In this document: positions 1 to 10,498 of the stretch, piece after piece | How positions within the stretch are numbered: position 1 is the stretch's first letter | Layout: every line of letters begins with the position of its first letter | Source: Helicobacter pylori | GTDB taxonomy: Bacteria; Campylobacterota; Campylobacteria; Campylobacterales; Helicobacteraceae | Length of the DNA stretch: 64,000 bases | Reading direction: 5' to 3' | Assembly (NCBI GenBank): GCA_008032935.1 | Contig: CP032039.1 | Location: 1 to 64,000, forward strand | The notes under the pieces: generated by a model | Told to the model about the DNA's origin: nothing | The model's database searches: none | The model's input: the letters and a program-made list of their open reading frames with translations, nothing else | Position numbers and translations under genes: made by a program

Positions 1-1368
1 CTACACTACCACCATTGGGAGTTTGTACGCCAAAAATTTAAAAAAAACCCTAACCATAGCACAGCCATTCTTTTAGAAGACGGCTTTGACGCTTTATTGC
101 ACAGAGTGGGTCTTATTAGAATGAGCCAAAAAAGCATTGACATGCAAACTTATATCTATAAGAACGATCTTTCTTCTCAAGTGATCGCTAAGAACTTTTA
201 ATGCGCCAATCGTGGGTGAAAGTGCGCATCCTTTTAGATGACAACGGTGGATTCAGATTTTTCAGATATTATGCTTTTAATTTCCATAAAAACATTGAAG
301 TGAAAATTTTAACCCCTACTATATCCGCATAAAGGCTGCGTTATTTGAAATGCTGCGGATTATGAGCGCATTAAAAACGCATGCACAACAAGCTTTTCAT
401 CGTGGATAATTTCGCTGTCATTATAGGAGGGCGCATATTGGGGACAATTATTTGATAACGATTTAGACACGAATTTTTTAGATTTAGACGCTTTGTTTTT
501 GGGGGTTGCTTCAAAAGCCAAGAAAGCTTTGAACGCTATTGGAGGTTCCACCGCTCTATCCCTGTTTCATTACTAAAACCATAAAGACTCAAAAACAACG
601 CTAAAGAAATGCTAAACTCCATGAAAAAATCCTATCAGCGCTGAAGACAAAAACCAGTTTGAAAAAAAAGTCAATGATTTATAGAACGATCCAAAAATAC
701 CAATACCCATTATTATGGGAATGCCATTTTTTTAGCCGATCACCCAAAAAATTGACACCCCTTGTATTCGCCCATCAAAATCGCTTTTGAGAAAGCCCTT
801 AAAAACGCTAAGGACTCCGTTTTTATCGCTTCATCGTATTTATTCCAGGCAAAAGATGATGAAAATCTTTAAAAATCAAATTTCTAAGGGGATTGAATTG
901 AATATTCTTACCAATTCCCTTTCATCAACGGACGCTATCGTAGTCTATGGGCTGGAAAGGTATCGCAACCAATTAGTGCGAATGGGCGCGAATGTCTATG
1001 AAATACGAAACGATTTTTTCAACCGCCAGATTAAAGGGCGCTTTAGCACCAAACATTCCTTACACGGCAAGACGATTGTTTTGATGACAATTTAACGCTT
1101 CTAGGGAGTTTTAATATTGATCCGCGCTCTGCATACATCAACACTGAAAGCGCGGTTTGTTTGACAACCCGTCTTTTGCTAAAAGGGTGCGTTTGTCGCT
1201 TAAAGATCATGCCCAACAATCATGGCATTTGTGGTGTATCGGCATAGAGTGATTTGGGAAGCGGTGGAAGAAGGGATTTTAATCCATGAAAAAACTTCGC
1301 CTGACACTTCCTTCTTTTTGCGCTTGATTAAAGAATGGTCTAAAGTCCTTCCTGAAAGAGAGCTTTAA
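1..1368 (+). pseudogene. Phospholipase D-family (cardiolipin synthase-like) protein, multiply frameshifted, 5' end outside window
   Basis: Both HKD phosphodiesterase motifs are readable once frames are joined: a first one around 380-460 (HNKLFIVD, then GG...GDNYF) and a second around 1040-1125 (SLHGKTIVFDD, then GSFNIDPRS). Such proteins transfer or hydrolyse phospholipid head groups at the membrane. The natural end is the TAA at 1366-1368 after LPEREL. At least eight single-base losses, almost all inside runs of the same base, break the frame between about 190 and 1200. The protein sequence is otherwise well conserved, which argues against old decay. It converges on the UPF0114 gene with 5 bp between the two stops. 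The gene order matches the H. pylori locus upstream of the glyA-lysS region. Confidence is high for the family and moderate for whether it is truly dead. Confidence 0.8.
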
Positions 1369-1373
1369 AACTT

Positions 1374-1905
1374 TTAATGCACTTTATTTTGCGAAAAAGC
1401 GATGTTATTGGTAACAGCGGCTAAAAGCGCTGAACACACAAATACCAAATGGATCACCACTTGCCAAAAATGGGGTTATGCGATAGGGGCGTGTCCTTAG
1501 GGATACTGGATAGAACGTCTTCTAAACTCATGTAGCGTTTGAGCAAGAAAATCGCCGAAATCGCTACAATGGAGAGTGAAACCTTTAATTTTAAAGCGTT
1601 AAAATCCGTGTGCTTTAGCCAGGTGATTTCACTAGCATCCACCTTGTCTAATTTGGAAACAAAGCTTTCATAACTGGCGAGCAGCACCATTAAAACAAGC
1701 CCGGCCATAAACAACAAATCCACTAAACCTAAGGCTGATAAAACCAAATCCGTTTCACTAATGGTGTCTAAATGGCTGAGCATGTGCCACAACTCTTTCA
1801 TGAACACATAGCCTAAAACCACCAGCACTAACGACATGGCAATGCATAAAGGGGCTAGCAACCAACGAGTGGCAACAACACTCTTTCAATCAATTTTTCT
1901 AGCAT
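1374..1905 (-). pseudogene. UPF0114 (YqhA-like) inner-membrane protein, two frameshifts
   Basis: The readable middle (ORF 1454-1861) has three hydrophobic segments typical of the small YqhA/UPF0114 membrane family, whose function is unknown. Joining frames extends it at both ends. The start becomes the ATG at 1903-1905 (MLEKLIERVLFATRW) if one T is added near 1879. The end becomes the TAA at 1374-1376 (ending NKVH) if one T is added near 1463. The repaired frame is exactly 534 nt, 177 aa, the expected family length. Both lesions are one base short in T runs. The gene lies tail to tail with the phospholipase D-like gene. Confidence 0.75.
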
Positions 1906-2061
1906 CTCAACTCTTTTAATTATGGCTTTTTGAAGCCTTGATTATAGCTAATAAAACGCCCGAGTGGCTAACAGAACGCCTTTGATGGAGTGAAATCTCA
2001 AGCCATTCTTATGGTATTTATGGTATAAATTTGACTACTGCATGCAACAAAGGAGAAGTGA

Positions 2062-3682
2062 ATGAAAACCACTATTAGAGAGATCTTTCAAGAGGAAGGA
2101 TACAGCATCCCCAACTATCAGAGAGATTACGCTTGGAAGGACAAGAATTTTTGGGATCTGTGGGAAGATCTAGAAGAAGCGATAGAATACAACAAAAAGG
2201 GTCATAGGCATTTTATAGGCACCATGGTTGTCGCTAAGAATGAAGACAACAAAATTTGTATGACATCATTGACGGCCAGCAGCGAACGACTACCATCTTC
2301 ATGCTCTTGCATTGTCTTGGCGAACGAGCAAATGAGAAAGACAAGCAAGAGACAAGAAAATATCTATACCAAAAGGGGAATTAAAATTAGAAGTCGCCTC
2401 TCAAAACCAAAGCTTCTTCAAAACGCTCTTGGAAGCGGCAGAAAAGGGAATATCAGCCAGAAAAAGATGCAGACACCGAAGGGCAAGCAAAATCTTTTGA
2501 AGTTTTGAAGGCTATCTTAGATAAGGTCAGCAAGTTGAATAAAGAAGAAGCGAATGAGCGTTTGGAGGCGCTGTTGAAAATGGTTTTGATGCGGCTTGAA
2601 GAGCCCGATCCTGGAAGGGCCATCAGAACCTTTCAAAGCGTGAATGACAGAGGCGTGCCTCTCCTCTTGTTGGACAAACTAAAATCCCTTCTCATCTATT
2701 ACTCCAACACTTTTGCGATGGGAAAAGGGGGTTAGACCAATTCATCAACGATCATTTTGGAGAAATTTTTAAGATCTTTGCCAAGATCAAAAAGAGCGAC
2801 CACATCTCCAGCGTTGGAGGCTTTGATGAAGGCGACATCTTCCGCTACCACGCAGGGAGTCAAAGATTTGATGGAATCGAGTTTTTAGGGCACTACGAAG
2901 CAAGCACGGACAAAACCTACGAGAAATTCAAAGATGAACTAAAAGAAATCAAAAAAAGCAAATTGAAAAGTTTCATCCAATCCTATGTCAGCGATTTGAA
3001 AAATTTCTATCAGGCTTTCCTTGATCTATTGAGCGAGATTGACACCAACCCAACCACCCTTAAGGTCATGCTCATCAACAAGATCAACCCGCTTTTTTTC
3101 AATTCGCTCATCCGCCTGAAAATCAACAACGAACTAGACGATGAAACGCTGAAACTCTTTGCCAAAACTGATATTGTGTTTTTCAAAGCTACTAGAAATT
3201 TAGAATCAAAGGCCTACAACCTGATTAATGCGTATCTTAAAAAGGGCAAAGAGGGATTGAAGAGCGAGATGATTGCTCAATGCAGAAATGATATAGGGCT
3301 GGCTTTTTTGCAGTCTGTAAACAACGCATCCAACTCATCATGCTTCCACTATATCTTCTTTGAAAAGAACTGCCAGGAGATGGGTCTTGCCGATCTCAAA
3401 AAATTGATCCCTGGGAAGCAATTCTCCCAAGAAAAAGAGCACATCATCCCCATCAATTTATTAGAATTGGATAATGAAATTGAGATCCAAAAACTTGGTT
3501 TTGAAGACAAGAAAGATCTTGAAAACTACATTGACACATACGGCAACCTCATCTCCCTAGAAAAACCGCTCAATAGTAAAGGAAAAGATAAGGATCTGTA
3601 TGAAAAAGATGAAATCTATAAAAGTAGTGAGATCCCTTTCAACAGGCGCTTTAATGTAAAAGGTTTCAACAAAATGTTTTGA
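2062..3682 (+). pseudogene. DUF262 / DUF1524 (HNH) GmrSD-type defence-like protein, frameshifted
   Basis: The start is the ATG at 2062 behind a strong ribosome site (AAAGGAG). The N-terminal part has the DUF262 signature: NYQRDYAW near residue 20, then DIIDGQQRTTT at about 2258-2290 in a second frame. The C-terminal part (2963-3682) carries a DUF1524/HNH-like motif, EKEHIIPINLL, near 3435-3468. DUF262-DUF1524 proteins such as GmrSD and relatives couple NTP hydrolysis by the DUF262 half to a His-metal nuclease and restrict modified phage DNA. Five one-base additions (near 2256, 2380, 2450, 2467 and 2717) give a single 542-codon frame, so all lesions are single-base deletions. It sits alone between two core loci, which suggests accessory DNA. 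Function is inferred from family only. Confidence 0.72.
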
Positions 3683-3699
3683 TAGAAAGGAATGATGAA

Positions 3700-3750
3700 A
3701 TGCGAGAATGGCTGATCAACACCTTCTTTAAGGATTTCGCCGCCCACTAA
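3700..3750 (+). CDS. Possible 16-aa remnant ORF after the DUF262 gene
   Basis: Eighteen bases after the DUF262 stop lies a good ribosome site (GAAAGGAATGATGAA) followed by ATG and 15 codons (MREWLINTF...) ending in TAA. The initiation region looks like that of a real downstream partner gene whose body is missing. It may be the cut-off start of a second defence-locus gene or a chance ORF. Confidence 0.25.
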   Translation: MREWLINTFFKDFAAH

Positions 3751-4146
3751 AGAGCGTGAGATTAAAAGAGAGTGATCGCGCTCACTCTCTTGCTTCTAGC
3801 CCCACAACCACACCCATAAAGCTAGTTCCAAAACGCTCTCTTCTTTGGAGGGTTAGAGGGGGATTAAACAACAAACAATAACTTCATAAAATTTAAACGC
3901 TCCGTAGTTTTCAAACAACAAACAAATACTTTTAACGAATGAATGCTCTTTAAGGCTGAATTTAAACGCAAGAATTATCTGAATTCCTCAAAGACCAAAT
4001 AGGTATATTGATCAAAAAAATCTGTTTATCTTCATTCTCTGTTAAAATTATCCGAGCCGATGGAGTAAAGCTACCCCATCGTTTTAGCACTTGGGCGATC
4101 CGCTAAAAACGCCCAAGAAAAAAATAAGAATTTTTAGCTCAAACCC
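3751..4146. other. Gene-free convergent gap with three hairpins
   Basis: No coding frame is convincing here. Besides the hairpin at 3766-3791 there is CGATGG...CCATCG near 4058-4081 followed by TTTTAG (plus-strand terminator-like), and CTTGGGCG...CGCCCAAG near 4088-4115. The loop of the last one contains CGCTAAA, as do the end hairpins of the paired elements at 26.3 and 55.2 kb. The rest is AT-rich with no feature I can name. Confidence 0.45.
3766..3791. terminator. Perfect 10-bp hairpin after the DUF262 locus
   Basis: AAGAGAGTGA and TCACTCTCTT pair perfectly around a TCGCGC loop. Read on the minus strand the stem is followed by TTTTAAT. It lies in the convergent gap between the defence-like gene and the SPOR protein and probably ends transcription. 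Confidence 0.5.
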
Positions 4147-4955
4147 CTACCGCACTTCTATGACAACCGGTTTAGTCATTTTTTTGCTGACTTCATCGGC
4201 ATGCATTAAGGCTTCTTGCTTGCTCTTATAAGGGCCTATGAGGTAACGCTTCGTCGCTCCCCTATCTTCAATCTTATGGGGGAATTGGTTAAACGCTTGC
4301 AAAAAGGCTTTATTAGGCGTGTGCGCAAAAACCCCCACTTGCAAATAATGCCCTTTAGTAAGAGTGGTTTTAGAATTGGCTTTTTTAGGGACTTCTTTAT
4401 GAGCTTCTTTTTTGACTTTTAGCTCTTTAACCGCATGCTTATCTTTATCTTTATGGGCTTCCTTATCTTTAGGGGTTGCTTTAGGCTTTTTATGGGGGTT
4501 TCTTTTTTAGCCATAGCCTGAAATTCTTTTTGAGCGCTCATGGGAATAGACTCAACAGCTTTTAATTCTTTTTGAGATTCTTGTTTTTCTTCTGTTGTTT
4601 TCATCTCCATTTGAGTTTGATCGGTTTGAGTGGGCATGTTAAACGCATCATTTTCTTGTTTTTTAACATTATCCGCCACTTTGTCTAGCTTGTCTTCTTG
4701 TTTGGGAGAATCCATATTCAAGCTTTCAAACTCATCGTCTTTTTTCTCATCTTTAGTGTTGCCTATTTTTTGCATCCCGCTATCGGTTTGTAAAAAAGTC
4801 TCTTTAGGAGCGACTCTCGTGCTTTTCCAAAACACCATTAAAAGCACCGCTAAAATGATAATGGCTATAGCCACGATCAAAAACACCTTTTTAGTGCCGC
4901 CCCCATTATTTTCTTCTTCTAAGATCACTTCATTCAGTCTTTCTTTTTCTGACAT
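4147..4955 (-). CDS. SPOR-domain membrane protein, frameshifted as read
   Basis: The start is the ATG at 4953-4955 (MSEKERLNEV), preceded by AAAGGA. Residues about 24-44 form a transmembrane segment, followed by a long Glu/Lys/Gln-rich linker. The C-terminus (HYLQVGVFA...YLIGPYKSKQEA) is a SPOR domain, which binds peptidoglycan stripped of stem peptides and acts at division sites. The frame breaks near 4494 where a C run reads CCCCC. One added C joins both parts into 269 aa, so the gene is probably intact in the cell. It is the last gene of the lysS-glyA operon on this strand. Confidence 0.75.
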
Positions 4956-4976
4956 CAAAAATCCTTTCAAAAATGG

Positions 4977-5519
4977 TTATAAATGCTTCGCCCAAGAGCT
5001 CCCACGCTCTTTTGCAAACACTTCATAAGGTAAGGCTAAAATATTAAATTCCTTAGGCCATTCATTGCTAGGGAAAACCTTCCATTCTTTAGGCAACCCT
5101 TGCGCTAATTTCATGGACAAAGTTTTAACCAACCTTTCACCCTCGCCTAACTCCGTATGCCCCTTATGCACATATAAATGCAAATGCCCTGGCGTTTTGG
5201 TGTTATAAGCGGTAAAATTCATAAAACCTTCCTCACGAAGCAATAACTGCGCCTTATGGTAAAAACGCTCCGGATTCCTCCCGTTATAATCAAACACAAT
5301 GTTTTCCACCTTATCGTTACGCAAGATGAGGTTGTGCGCGATTTCTATTTCTTTTTTCAAATGCTTTTGAATGAGCGAGCTTGTGAGCATGGCATTCACT
5401 CTTTGGAATTTATTATAATAGCAACGCCCCGCATAATCCACTCTCTCCCCCAAGCCTGGTTTTTTTTCAAAATAATGGCTTGTGTCTATCTTAATGAGCT
5501 TTAATTCCATTTCTGTCAT
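4977..5519 (-). CDS. DUF1882 family conserved protein
   Basis: This is a 180-aa soluble protein of the epsilonproteobacterial DUF1882 family, whose role is unknown. It has no signal peptide or membrane segment and several aromatic and charged patches ([14 protein letters not shown] near residues 113-126). The start ATG at 5517-5519 has GGGAG six bases upstream, better than the internal ATG three codons on. It lies 10 bp after glyA and 21 bp before the SPOR gene, so it is co-transcribed with them. Confidence 0.75.
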   Translation of the reverse strand: MTEMELKLIKIDTSHYFEKKPGLGERVDYAGRCYYNKFQRVNAMLTSSLIQKHLKKEIEIAHNLILRNDKVENIVFDYNGRNPERFYHKAQLLLREEGFMNFTAYNTKTPGHLHLYVHKGHTELGEGERLVKTLSMKLAQGLPKEWKVFPSNEWPKEFNILALPYEVFAKERGSSWAKHL

Positions 5520-5529
5520 CTTGACTCCC

Positions 5530-6780
5530 TTAAAAAATAGGTTGCTGGTACACAGGGAATTGATTAGCCATGGCCTTCAATTCTTCTTTCACATGCAATT
5601 GCAAACTAACATTATTAATATCATTCAAAATATCTGATATTTTATTCCCTATGATTTCAAATTCCTTAGCTCCCATGCCTCTTGCACTCAATGCCGCTGA
5701 GCCAATCCTTATCCCGCTCGTTACAAAAGGGCTGCGCGTTTCGCCAGGAATGGTGTTTTTATTCACGGTGATTCCGGCATTCCCTAATGCAATATCAGCG
5801 TCTTTCCCGCTATAAGGCTTATCCAAGAAATCCATTAAAAGCAAATGGTTAGAAGTGCCACCACTCACTAATTTATGGTTTTTTTCTTTTAACGCTTTAG
5901 CCAAAACTTGCATGTTAGATTTCACCAATTTCGCGTAAGCTTTAAATTCTGGTTTTAGATTCTCTTTAAACCCCACCGCTTTAGCAGCAATCGCATGCAT
6001 CAAAGGCCCGCCTTGAGTCCCTGGGAAAATCGCTTTATCAATCTTAGCCGCTATCTCTTCATCATTGGTTAAAATAAGCCCCCCTCTAGGCCCTCTTAAG
6101 GTCTTATGAGTGGTGCTTGAAACCACATGGCAATGCGGGAAAGGATGGGCATGCTCATTAGCGACCACAAGCCCTGCCACATGGGCTATATCGCCTAGTA
6201 GTAACGCCCCCACTTCATCAGCGATTTCTCTAAATTTCTTAAAATCAATTTCCCTTGGATAGGCTGAAAACCCGCACACAATGATTTCTGGCTTAACGCT
6301 TTGAGCGATTTTTAGCGCTTCTTCATAATCAATATAGCCATCCAAATTCACGCCATAAGAAAAGCTCTGGTAATGCTTGCCGGTCAAGCTCACTTTAGCG
6401 CCATGCGTTAAATGCCCTCCACAACTTAAATCCATGCCTAAAATCTTGTCATAAGGCTTTAAAAGAGCGTGATAGACAGCGTTATTAGCTTGTGAGCCTG
6501 AATGCGCTTGCACGTTAGCGAACTGGCAATTAAAAAGCTTTTTAGCCCTTTCTATGGCTAGGCTTTCTATTTTATCCACCACTTCACAGCCTCCATAATA
6601 GCGCTTGTTAGGATAGCCCTCAGCGTATTTATTCGTTAAAATGCTCCCCATAGCTTCCATAACACTAGGAAAAGTGTAATTCTCGCTCGCTATCATTTCT
6701 AAATGCTCATTTTGCCGCTTGTATTCTTCAAAGATCAATTCAAAAATTTCACTATCCGTTTGTTCTAAAAAATACGCCAT
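5530..6780 (-). CDS. glyA: Serine hydroxymethyltransferase
   Basis: This PLP enzyme interconverts serine and glycine and supplies methylene-tetrahydrofolate in the cytoplasm. At 416 aa it has the normal bacterial length. Visible landmarks are the [16 protein letters not shown]-terminal substrate region, [21 protein letters not shown], and the PLP lysine in [13 protein letters not shown] near residue 226. Its ATG overlaps the lysS stop by one base (TAATG), which indicates translational coupling. Confidence 0.96.
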   Translation of the reverse strand: MAYFLEQTDSEIFELIFEEYKRQNEHLEMIASENYTFPSVMEAMGSILTNKYAEGYPNKRYYGGCEVVDKIESLAIERAKKLFNCQFANVQAHSGSQANNAVYHALLKPYDKILGMDLSCGGHLTHGAKVSLTGKHYQSFSYGVNLDGYIDYEEALKIAQSVKPEIIVCGFSAYPREIDFKKFREIADEVGALLLGDIAHVAGLVVANEHAHPFPHCHVVSSTTHKTLRGPRGGLILTNDEEIAAKIDKAIFPGTQGGPLMHAIAAKAVGFKENLKPEFKAYAKLVKSNMQVLAKALKEKNHKLVSGGTSNHLLLMDFLDKPYSGKDADIALGNAGITVNKNTIPGETRSPFVTSGIRIGSAALSARGMGAKEFEIIGNKISDILNDINNVSLQLHVKEELKAMANQFPVYQQPIF

Positions 6781-8285
6781 TATTCTTTACTCTCAATATT
6801 AAAATCGTTTTTAACAGGACGCATCGCTGGGAATAAAATCACATCTTTAATGCTTTTAGCTCCAGTGAGTAGCATCACTAATCGGTCAATGCCTATGCCT
6901 TGCCCTGCAGTGGGGGGCATTCCATGGGCTAGGGCCCACACGTAATCTTCATCCATGTATTGGGCTTCTTCATCGCCTTTTTCTTTTTCAGCCACTTGAT
7001 TTTTAAAGCGTTCTAATTGATCTAAAGGGTCGTTCAACTCGCTAAAGCCATTAGCGATTTCTTTCCCTGCAATGAACAATTCAAACCTGTCAGCAATATT
7101 AGGGTTACTATCGTTGCGTCTGGCTAAGGGACTAATTTCAATAGGGTATTGGGTTACAAAAGTGGGGTTAATGAGTTGGTGCTCTACAAAATGATCAAAC
7201 GCTTCAGCGAGCAATTTGCCATGAGTGAGATTGGGCTCTACTTTGATGCCTTGCTCTAACAAATAAGCCAAAAGCCTGTCTTCTTTTTCCAAAATATCCT
7301 TACTAATGCCCCCTATTGTCTCTAAAGCGTCCAAATAGGAAATCACGCTCGTTTGGTTGAAATCCACTTCCATATCGTTATAAATGATTTTTGAATCTAA
7401 ATTTAAAGTCTTTAGCAAGTAGTCAAACAATCTCTTACTGAGTTCAATCAAATCTTCATAAGTGTGATACGCCCAATAAAATTCAATCATCGTGAATTCG
7501 GGGTTATGGCTGTGATCCATGCCCTCATTCCTGAAATTACGATTGATTTCAAACACCGCTTCAAACCCCCCTACAATCAAGCGTTTGAGGTATAATTCTG
7601 GGGCGATTCTCAAATACCTCTCCACCTCCAAAGCGTTATGGTAAGTGATAAAAGGCCTTGCGTTCGCCCCGCCAGGAATGGGGTGCATCATGGGGGTTTC
7701 CACTTCTAAAAACCCTTCCATTTCAAAAAATTTCCGCACGCTAGAGACAATCAAACTGCGTTTTTTAAACACATCTTTAACGCCAGGATTGACGATCAAA
7801 TCCAAGTAGCGCTGGCGGTAACGCAATTCTATATCGCTTAATCCATGAAACTTTTCAGGTAAAGGCACAATGGTTTTGCTTAAAATATGAAATTCTAGGG
7901 CATGAACGCTCAATTCACCGGTTTTGGTAGCAAAAGGGAAGCCTTTCACCAACACAATATCGCCCACTTCTAAATGCTTTTTCAAGCTTTTAAACTCATC
8001 GTTCAATTCATTTTGCGAAACATAAGCTTGTAAAATCGCGCTTTCATCTTCAATTTTAATAAAACATGCCTTACCCATTAAACGCAAGAGCTTGACCCTC
8101 CCTACAACGCTCTCGCATTTTTCTTTGTCTTTAGGCTCTTCTAAATCCTTAACATAAGCGTATTTTTCTAAAAAAGCGGCGTTGGTGAGGCTTCGTTTCA
8201 AGCCATTTTGATAAGGGTTTTTCCCTTCTTCTCTCAAGCTATTGGCTTTATGGATGCGTTGTTGGATGTATTGGTTAGAAAACAT
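6780..8285 (-). CDS. lysS: Lysyl-tRNA synthetase (class II)
   Basis: This 501-aa enzyme charges tRNA-Lys. It has an N-terminal OB-fold anticodon-binding domain (about 55-160). The class II core follows, with motif 2 ([14 protein letters not shown], about 253-266) and motif 3 ([15 protein letters not shown] near 465-480). It lies 9 bp downstream of the cvpA-like gene and overlaps glyA by one base. Confidence 0.96.
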   Translation of the reverse strand: MFSNQYIQQRIHKANSLREEGKNPYQNGLKRSLTNAAFLEKYAYVKDLEEPKDKEKCESVVGRVKLLRLMGKACFIKIEDESAILQAYVSQNELNDEFKSLKKHLEVGDIVLVKGFPFATKTGELSVHALEFHILSKTIVPLPEKFHGLSDIELRYRQRYLDLIVNPGVKDVFKKRSLIVSSVRKFFEMEGFLEVETPMMHPIPGGANARPFITYHNALEVERYLRIAPELYLKRLIVGGFEAVFEINRNFRNEGMDHSHNPEFTMIEFYWAYHTYEDLIELSKRLFDYLLKTLNLDSKIIYNDMEVDFNQTSVISYLDALETIGGISKDILEKEDRLLAYLLEQGIKVEPNLTHGKLLAEAFDHFVEHQLINPTFVTQYPIEISPLARRNDSNPNIADRFELFIAGKEIANGFSELNDPLDQLERFKNQVAEKEKGDEEAQYMDEDYVWALAHGMPPTAGQGIGIDRLVMLLTGAKSIKDVILFPAMRPVKNDFNIESKE

Positions 8286-8294
8286 GTGATGCCT

Positions 8295-8996
8295 TTATAG
8301 GGGTTCTTTATTAGATGGGGTGGGGTTTGGTGGGGTTTGGTTAGCTTTTGGATCTAGCATGTTTTTAGGCAAGTCTTTAGCCTTTTCTTTTAAAGATTCC
8401 ACGCCATTATCCATCGCTTTATTAAAAGACTCTTTATTTTTATTGAAAGATTCTTTATTTTTGACTTCATCGCTCATTTCTTCAAGATTGTCTTTAAGGT
8501 TTTGCTCCACATGTTTGACGCCATCAAGGCGCATGATCTTACTGGCGACGCTTTTCATGGTAGAAAAAAAAGCACTTTTTTCTTGCAAGTAGGCGTTAGC
8601 GTCTTTCATCACTTCCATTTTAGAGAGTGCATAGAGAATGAAAGAAAGCACTAAAAAAGTCTTCAAGCATGAAAAAATAAACCCTAACGCTTTGTCTATA
8701 ATGCCTAACCCGCTAAAGACTAACACCTTGCCTAGCAACACTCCAAAAGCTAAAAAAAACACCCAAATAGACGCTAACACCAATAAAAAACCGATGAGAT
8801 TCGTCATGGTTTCATTTCTTAAATCATACAAATGCTCTGAAAATAAATTCCCAACAGCCACAGAATAGCGAGACGCTAAATACACGCCAAGCACAATCCC
8901 TAAAGTCCCCGCCACTTCACTCACGAAGCCATGATAAAATCCTCTAATCCCAAAGGCTACCACCACCACAAGTAACGCCAAATCAATATAATTCAA
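8295..8996 (-). CDS. CvpA family membrane protein
   Basis: The N-terminal half (about 1-125) holds four hydrophobic helices with the CvpA-family opening DLALLVVVVAFGIRGFYHGF. The C-terminal half is a charged, coiled-coil-like tail. The tail contains a 7-residue tandem repeat (KNKESFN twice, coded near 8430-8465) and a Pro/Asn end coded by repeated GGGGTTTGGT units near 8318-8341, so length may vary between strains. CvpA proteins are linked to colicin V production and envelope stress; the mechanism is not settled. It is the first gene of the lysS-glyA operon. Confidence 0.8.
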   Translation of the reverse strand: MNYIDLALLVVVVAFGIRGFYHGFVSEVAGTLGIVLGVYLASRYSVAVGNLFSEHLYDLRNETMTNLIGFLLVLASIWVFFLAFGVLLGKVLVFSGLGIIDKALGFIFSCLKTFLVLSFILYALSKMEVMKDANAYLQEKSAFFSTMKSVASKIMRLDGVKHVEQNLKDNLEEMSDEVKNKESFNKNKESFNKAMDNGVESLKEKAKDLPKNMLDPKANQTPPNPTPSNKEPL

Positions 8997-9179
8997 ACCC
9001 TAAACCCAAACCTTTCTCTCATATATCTCGCATAAAGATAGTGAGCGCTCAAAAACGCCCATTACTCTTAAATCATGCCAATTCACACTCTTTAGACTTG
9101 AAATTTGAAAATAATAACACAACTTAAAAAAAACTACCCTTAAAAAAATCAATCTAAAATTCTTAAATTAAAATATAGC

Positions 9180-9185
9180 TATAAT
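9180..9185 (+). promoter_or_regulatory. -10 box TATAAT for lnt
   Basis: An extended GC-TATAAT lies 36 bp before the lnt ATG in an AT-rich divergent gap with poly-A/T tracts upstream, the usual H. pylori sigma80 promoter form. Confidence 0.6.
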
Positions 9186-9220
9186 ACACTAAAACAATCT
9201 CAAGGTTTCACAATTTAGCC

Positions 9221-10498
9221 ATGCGCCTTCTTCTATTCAATCAAAACGCTTTTTTATTGGCGTGCATGTTTGTTTCAAGCGTGTATGTGAACGCTGTTTT
9301 GGACGCTTATGCGATTGAAAACCCCTATATTTCTATCACACTCACAAGCCTATTAGCCCCTTTAAGCATGCTAGCGTTTTTAAAAACCCCAAAGAATAGC
9401 GCTTTTGCTTTGGGTTTTTTCGTGGGGGCGTTATTATTTTACTGGTGTGCTTTAAGCTTCCGCTATTCGGATTTCACTTATTTATTACCCTTAATCATTG
9501 TTTTAATAGCGTTAGTTTATGGGGTTTTATTTTATTTGTTGCTCTATTTTGAAAACCCCTACTTCAGGCTTTTGAGTTTTTTAGGCTCTAGTTTTATCCA
9601 CCCCTTTGGATTTGATTGGTTAGTCCCGGATAGCTTTTTTTCTTATAGCGTGTTTAGGGTGGATAAGTTATCGCTAGGGCTTGTTTTTTTGGCTTGCGTT
9701 TTTTTGAGTGCTCAAAATCTTAAAAAATACAGGATCATAGGGGTTTTATTGTTGCTTGGCGCGTTGGATTTTAATGGTTTCAAAACAAGCGATTTAAAAA
9801 AGGTTGGAAATATTGAATTAGTCTCTACAAAAACGCCCCAAGATGTGAAATTTGACTCAAATTACCTTAATGATATTGAAAACAACATTCTTAAAGAAAT
9901 CAAGCTCGCTCAAAGCAAGCAAAAAACCCTGATTGTTTTTCCAGAGACCGCCTACCCCATCGCTTTAGAAAACTCCCCCTTTAAAGCGAAGCTAGAAGAT
10001 TTAAGCGATAATATTGCTATTTTAATAGGGACATTACGCACTCAAGGCTATAGCCTTTATAACAGCTCGTTTTTATTTTCTAAAGAAAGCGTTCAGATCG
10101 CTGATAAAGTGATCTTAGCCCCCTTTGGCGAAACAATGCCTTTACCGGAATTTCTTCAAAAACCCCTTGAAAAGCTCTTTTTTGGCGAGAGCGCTTATTT
10201 ATACCGCAACGCTCCCCATTTCAGCGATTTCACATTAGATGATTTTACTTTCCGCCCCCTGATTTGCTATGAAGGCACTTCCAAAGCCGCTTATTCAAAC
10301 AGCCCTTCAAAAATTTTTATCGTGATGAGCAATAACGCATGGTTTAGCCCAAGCATTGAACCCACCTTACAAAGAACGCTTTTAAAATACTACGCAAGGC
10401 GTTATGATAAGATCATCTTGCACAGCGCGAATTTTTCAACTTCTTACATTCTAAACCCTAGTTTATTAGGCGATATTCTTTTTAGGAAACGATCATGA
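9221..10498 (+). CDS. lnt: Apolipoprotein N-acyltransferase
   Basis: It adds the third acyl chain to the N-terminal cysteine of lipoproteins in the inner membrane. Several N-terminal membrane helices (residues about 7-185) are followed by a CN-hydrolase (nitrilase) domain. The catalytic residues are visible: Glu in VFPETAYP (about 245), Lys in KVILAPFGE (about 306) and Cys in LICYEGT (about 350). At 425 aa it is shorter than the E. coli enzyme, as in other epsilonproteobacteria. It overlaps the next ATPase gene by 4 bp (ATGA). Confidence 0.9.
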   Translation: MRLLLFNQNAFLLACMFVSSVYVNAVLDAYAIENPYISITLTSLLAPLSMLAFLKTPKNSAFALGFFVGALLFYWCALSFRYSDFTYLLPLIIVLIALVYGVLFYLLLYFENPYFRLLSFLGSSFIHPFGFDWLVPDSFFSYSVFRVDKLSLGLVFLACVFLSAQNLKKYRIIGVLLLLGALDFNGFKTSDLKKVGNIELVSTKTPQDVKFDSNYLNDIENNILKEIKLAQSKQKTLIVFPETAYPIALENSPFKAKLEDLSDNIAILIGTLRTQGYSLYNSSFLFSKESVQIADKVILAPFGETMPLPEFLQKPLEKLFFGESAYLYRNAPHFSDFTLDDFTFRPLICYEGTSKAAYSNSPSKIFIVMSNNAWFSPSIEPTLQRTLLKYYARRYDKIILHSANFSTSYILNPSLLGDILFRKRS

